Source: Mycolicibacterium grossiae (GTDB lineage Bacteria > Actinomycetota > Actinomycetes > Mycobacteriales > Mycobacteriaceae). Taken from it: DNA of 64,000 nucleotides. The position numbers and the translations under genes were made by a program. Below the pieces are notes generated by a model. That model had not been told where the DNA came from and did no database searches. It worked only from the letters and a program-made list of their open reading frames with translations. Position 1 is the first letter of the stretch, and each line of letters starts with the position of its first letter. Below, piece by piece: positions 61,131 through 64,000 of this stretch. The stretch covers positions 2,666,001 to 2,730,000 of the forward strand of contig NZ_CP043474.1 in assembly GCF_008329645.1 (NCBI RefSeq). The letters are read 5' to 3'.

Positions 61131-62666
61131 TCAGGTGACGTACGCCGTGGCGCCGACGAACGGCTGCCAGGTGATGTAGCCGTGCTCGAACGTGACCCGC
61201 ACGCCCCAGCCCTCGCGCACCTCGTCGGTGGTGGCCAGGCCGAGTCGAGGCGTCCACGCCTCGACGATGCCGCCGCCGACGACGTGCGCTCCCGTGGTCG
61301 GTGACCACCAGACGCGCATGCCCGACGGCGAATCCATGTCCTGGTAGCCGTTCGCGAAGGCAGCCTTCGGGACGACGCCGTACTGACGGGCCCTCTCGGC
61401 CACGGCATTCGGCGATGCGAGGAATCCCGACGGGGTCTCGTACACCGTGCTCGCCGCGCGGGTTTGCGCCCACACCGACGGGGTCGCCCGGTACACCGGG
61501 CTGAGGACCTCGCCGTACGCCGGATCGGTCACCTGCGAGAAGCGCTGGTACTCCGGCGTCTCCGGGATGCCGTCCGCCACGGCGTCGGAGATCGTCTGCG
61601 CGCTCGGCTTCGGTGACCCGTCGGAGCGGTACACCCCGAAGACGTCCTCGGGGTCGCTGCTGCCGGTGTTCCGGTCGCGCGTCGTGTGGATCATGATGGG
61701 CCCGGCGTAGGGCATCTCGCGCCACTTGGTGAGCAGGTCGCCGATGAAGGCGGCCTGGGTCGCCTCGTCCGCGGCCGTCATCGGCTCGCCGTACTCGGTG
61801 GCCCAGATCTTCTTGCCCGCATCGCCGTTGGCGAGCATCAGCTGGCGCATCGCGATCACCTGGTTCATCGGCGAGTTCGCGATGGGGAAGCCCTCGGAGA
61901 ACTTCAACGTGTACTGGTACGGGTGGAAGGACAGGGCGTCGAACGAGCCGTGGGCCCCCGCGGCGTACATCTGCTGCAGGAACGTCACGGGGTTGACCGT
62001 CCAGGTGCCCCAGTCGATGACCGAGCCGAGCACGCCGCCGATCACGGTGGCGCGCGCGTCGACGGCCTTGATCCTCGGATAGGCGGCTCTGAGCAGTTCG
62101 GTGTACGCGGCCGGGTCCGGGGTGGGTGCGAAGAACTGGGAGCCGTTCGGCTCGTTCCAAATCTCGTAGGCCGAGACCTTGCCTTGGTAGCGCGCGGCGA
62201 CGCGCTCGCAGAACTCGGCGTACTGCGCGGCCGACGCGGGACGTCCCGTGATCGGCGGGGCGCCCGGGACCACGGCCCAGGCGGGCGTCGCGTTGACGAT
62301 GCCGAGGATCGCCATGTTGCGCGCCACCGCCGCATCGATCGTGCGGTCGACGTTGGTCCACGTGAACTGGCCCTGGGTCTGTTCCACCCCGGCCCACGGG
62401 ATCATGAGGCGCACGGTCTTCACGCCGAGGGCGACCATCTGGTCGAACGCCGCGCCCACCTGCGCGTCCGACATGAAGTACGTCTCGGGATCGTGGAAGC
62501 CGACCGTGGTCGGCAGCGGCGCGATGCGCGCCGTCCCGACGACCTGCACGACGCGCGGCGCGGCCGGCGTCAGCCAGATGCCCGCGACGGTGAGGAGCGC
62601 GACGGCCAGTGCCGTGAGGCTCCGGGTGGCGAACCGTCGACGGGGACGACGATGGGGGCGCCGCAC
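61131..62666 (-). CDS. Secreted glycoside hydrolase (GH5/GH39-clan) with LGFP-like C-terminus
   Basis: A 511-residue exported enzyme. The N-terminus (RRPHRRPRRRFATRS then LTALAVALLTVAGIWLT) is a strongly basic signal anchor. A (beta/alpha)8 hydrolase domain follows. The acid/base Glu is in YEIWNEPNGS (about residue 170) and the nucleophile Glu in WATEYGEPM (about 290). From about 370 the protein changes to QRFSQVTDPAYGEVLSP, GMRVWWSPTTGAHVVGGGI and RLGLATTDEV, which resemble degenerate LGFP wall-binding repeats. Next to a polysaccharide locus and convergent with it, it may trim or release the polymer, like Wzx/Wzy-associated hydrolases. Substrate unknown. Confidence 0.78.
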   Translation of the reverse strand: MRRPHRRPRRRFATRSLTALAVALLTVAGIWLTPAAPRVVQVVGTARIAPLPTTVGFHDPETYFMSDAQVGAAFDQMVALGVKTVRLMIPWAGVEQTQGQFTWTNVDRTIDAAVARNMAILGIVNATPAWAVVPGAPPITGRPASAAQYAEFCERVAARYQGKVSAYEIWNEPNGSQFFAPTPDPAAYTELLRAAYPRIKAVDARATVIGGVLGSVIDWGTWTVNPVTFLQQMYAAGAHGSFDALSFHPYQYTLKFSEGFPIANSPMNQVIAMRQLMLANGDAGKKIWATEYGEPMTAADEATQAAFIGDLLTKWREMPYAGPIMIHTTRDRNTGSSDPEDVFGVYRSDGSPKPSAQTISDAVADGIPETPEYQRFSQVTDPAYGEVLSPVYRATPSVWAQTRAASTVYETPSGFLASPNAVAERARQYGVVPKAAFANGYQDMDSPSGMRVWWSPTTGAHVVGGGIVEAWTPRLGLATTDEVREGWGVRVTFEHGYITWQPFVGATAYVT

Positions 62667-62720
62667 GCGTGCACCTCAGACTTCCTGGCGGTCACCGCCT
62701 CGAGGGAGGTCCGTGGGAAA

Positions 62721-64000
62721 TCAACGGAGTTGCAAGGAGTATGACGGTTCGGTGACCGATTCTCCTGGCGGCGCCCCGGTGTGTCCCGATCTTGATTTCA
62801 GCCGGATCCGGTCGCGGTCCACGACGACGAGGAACACCAGCAGGATCGAGAACATCAGCGTCACCTGCTGGATCGTCGCGACCATGTGATCGAGCTGCAG
62901 CGCCACGAAGCACATCCCGATGAAGATGCCGCCGAACATCGCCTTGCCCCAGGACTCGCTGCGGATGGCGCGGCCGCTCATGATGCAGCCCACCAGCAGG
63001 ACGGCGAGGAACGCGATGCCGACGATGATGCCGGCGCGGTAGATGGTGATGAGCGGCACGTTGGCGACGAAGTTCAAGGTGAACGCCGTCTGACCGTTCT
63101 TGAACTCGGGCCGGCCCCAGCCCAGTCCGAACAGCCAGTGACCGGACATCTGGCCCGGGAAGGCGCGCAACGCGTCCCCGCGGGCGGAGCTGCCGACGTC
63201 GTCCGAGCTGAACGAGCTGAAGATGCGCGTCCGGACCGACGGCGTCAGCATGGCGGCGACCGCCACCAGGCCGATCGCACCGACCACCATCCCGCGGTTG
63301 CGGGCGCGCATGCCGTGGAAGGCGAGGACGAGGAACACGCCGACGAGCACGCTGAAGATCGCGGCCCGGCTCAGGGTGAGCACGATGGCGGCGGCGAGGA
63401 TCACCGTGATGCCGATGCGCAGCCATCCCTTGACCAGGACGCAGGCCAGGGCCAGGGCGATCATCAGGCCGAGGCCCGCCATGTTCGGGTCGACCCACAG
63501 GCCGCCGAGGCGCATGAAGCTGGTCGCGCCCTCGTCGGTGTAGACGAAGCGGCCGGTGTCCACCAGGCCGTAGCCGAAGGCGCTGAAGGCCTTGATGAAC
63601 CGGTGGCCCGGGTCGGCGACGACCACCAGGAGGCCGAACGCGGCGTTCGCCGTCGCGAAGTACACGTAGACCCTGCCGAAACGCGCCAATACGTCGGGCG
63701 GAAACCTCAGCAAAGCCACGACCGTCAACGTGGCAATGGACCACTTGATGAATTCTGCGAGGTCGGTGATCGTTCGCCCGGTGAAGATCAGTGATAGGCC
63801 GGACACGCCGACGAAAACGATGAGCGCCTTTTCCAGCGGATGAAACGGAACCGGGGTGCCGCGGTGCACGACGGCCGCGAGGACGACGCCGGCAGCAAAG
63901 GGCAGGTAGAGCGGTACGTGGATGCCCGGGAAGTAGCCGAACGGCAGGAAGCCGAGCGCCGCAGCAAGGCCGTAGGCGAGCCACTGCGGGTGGCGAATGC
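62721..64000 (-). CDS. O-antigen polymerase/ligase-like membrane protein (Wzy/WaaL type; 5' end outside window)
   Basis: A polytopic membrane protein of at least 426 residues. The frame stays open from 62721 to the window edge, and the part before 63869 is still hydrophobic (AAALGFLPFGYFPGI, then LPFAAGVVLAAVV), so the start lies outside. Some ten or more helices are visible. A large extracytoplasmic loop with SSFSSDDVGSSARGDALRAF and HWLFGLGWGRPEF matches the Wzy_C region of O-antigen ligases and polymerases (R-x3-L and G-x-G-W). It would polymerise flipped repeat units or ligate the chain. It lies upstream of the glycoside hydrolase on the same strand, 54 bp away. Confidence 0.8.
   Translation of the reverse strand, partial: IRHPQWLAYGLAAALGFLPFGYFPGIHVPLYLPFAAGVVLAAVVHRGTPVPFHPLEKALIVFVGVSGLSLIFTGRTITDLAEFIKWSIATLTVVALLRFPPDVLARFGRVYVYFATANAAFGLLVVVADPGHRFIKAFSAFGYGLVDTGRFVYTDEGATSFMRLGGLWVDPNMAGLGLMIALALACVLVKGWLRIGITVILAAAIVLTLSRAAIFSVLVGVFLVLAFHGMRARNRGMVVGAIGLVAVAAMLTPSVRTRIFSSFSSDDVGSSARGDALRAFPGQMSGHWLFGLGWGRPEFKNGQTAFTLNFVANVPLITIYRAGIIVGIAFLAVLLVGCIMSGRAIRSESWGKAMFGGIFIGMCFVALQLDHMVATIQQVTLMFSILLVFLVVVDRDRIRLKSRSGHTGAPPGESVTEPSYSLQLR

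Overview
This window looks like chromosomal DNA of a fast-growing mycobacterium (Mycolicibacterium-type actinobacterium). It is very GC-rich throughout, with GTG starts and GTGA or ATGA stop/start overlaps in nearly every operon. Several genes start 6-8 bases after a -10 hexamer, as leaderless mycobacterial genes do. Two blocks match my memory of the M. tuberculosis order around Rv3280-Rv3293: pcd, lrpA, lat and rsbW(usfX)-sigF, then accA3, a SufE-like gene, sseA, maf, accE5 and accD5. The genus call rests on this order and on family recognition, not on a database search.

Layout. 1-1228: the 5' part of a rifamycin ADP-ribosyltransferase (arr) divergent from a peptidase E. 1260-6681: a self-contained sugar-uptake operon of FrcBCAK type (lipoprotein, permease, single-domain ATPase, PfkB kinase, P-loop kinase, LacI repressor) behind three abutting palindromes. 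6730-10166: epoxide hydrolase, TetR regulator, SDR and a UsfY-like membrane protein. 10184-11829: catalase-family peroxidase with a cytochrome b561. 11875-13392: a 13E12/DUF222 HNH protein with a LexA box on its promoter.

13486-30299 is a twin divergent catabolic system. The minus arm encodes an SMP-30-like propeller, a GntR/UTRA repressor, two acyl-CoA ligases and two SDRs. The plus arm encodes a ThDP lyase-like enzyme, an aldehyde dehydrogenase, an SDR, a Rieske oxygenase, a Baeyer-Villiger monooxygenase, another SDR and a CaiB CoA-transferase. Two near-identical GntR-type operators lie in the shared promoter region. The parts suggest oxidation of a cyclic or ketone-bearing substrate and CoA-dependent degradation; the substrate is unknown.

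30267-35786: htpG, then lysine catabolism (pcd, lrpA, lat). 35774-45996: purine oxidation genes lie on both sides of rsbW-sigF. These are a two-gene xanthine dehydrogenase with a neighbouring membrane-anchored Mrr-like nuclease, and a uricase/HIU hydrolase/OHCU decarboxylase operon led by an NCS2 permease fused to a degenerate OHCU domain, with a MobA-like gene divergent. A CsbD-like stress gene and rsbW-sigF each have a SigF-type promoter candidate.

45993-54667: the conserved acyl-CoA carboxylase block (accA3, accE5, accD5 with sufE-like, sseA, maf), interrupted by two nucleotide-sugar genes. 54871-64000: a polysaccharide locus with three glycosyltransferases, a Gmd-like dehydratase, a hexapeptide acyltransferase, a Wzx-like flippase, a secreted glycoside hydrolase and a Wzy/WaaL-like membrane protein that runs off the window. 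No tRNA, rRNA, CRISPR array or insertion sequence was found.
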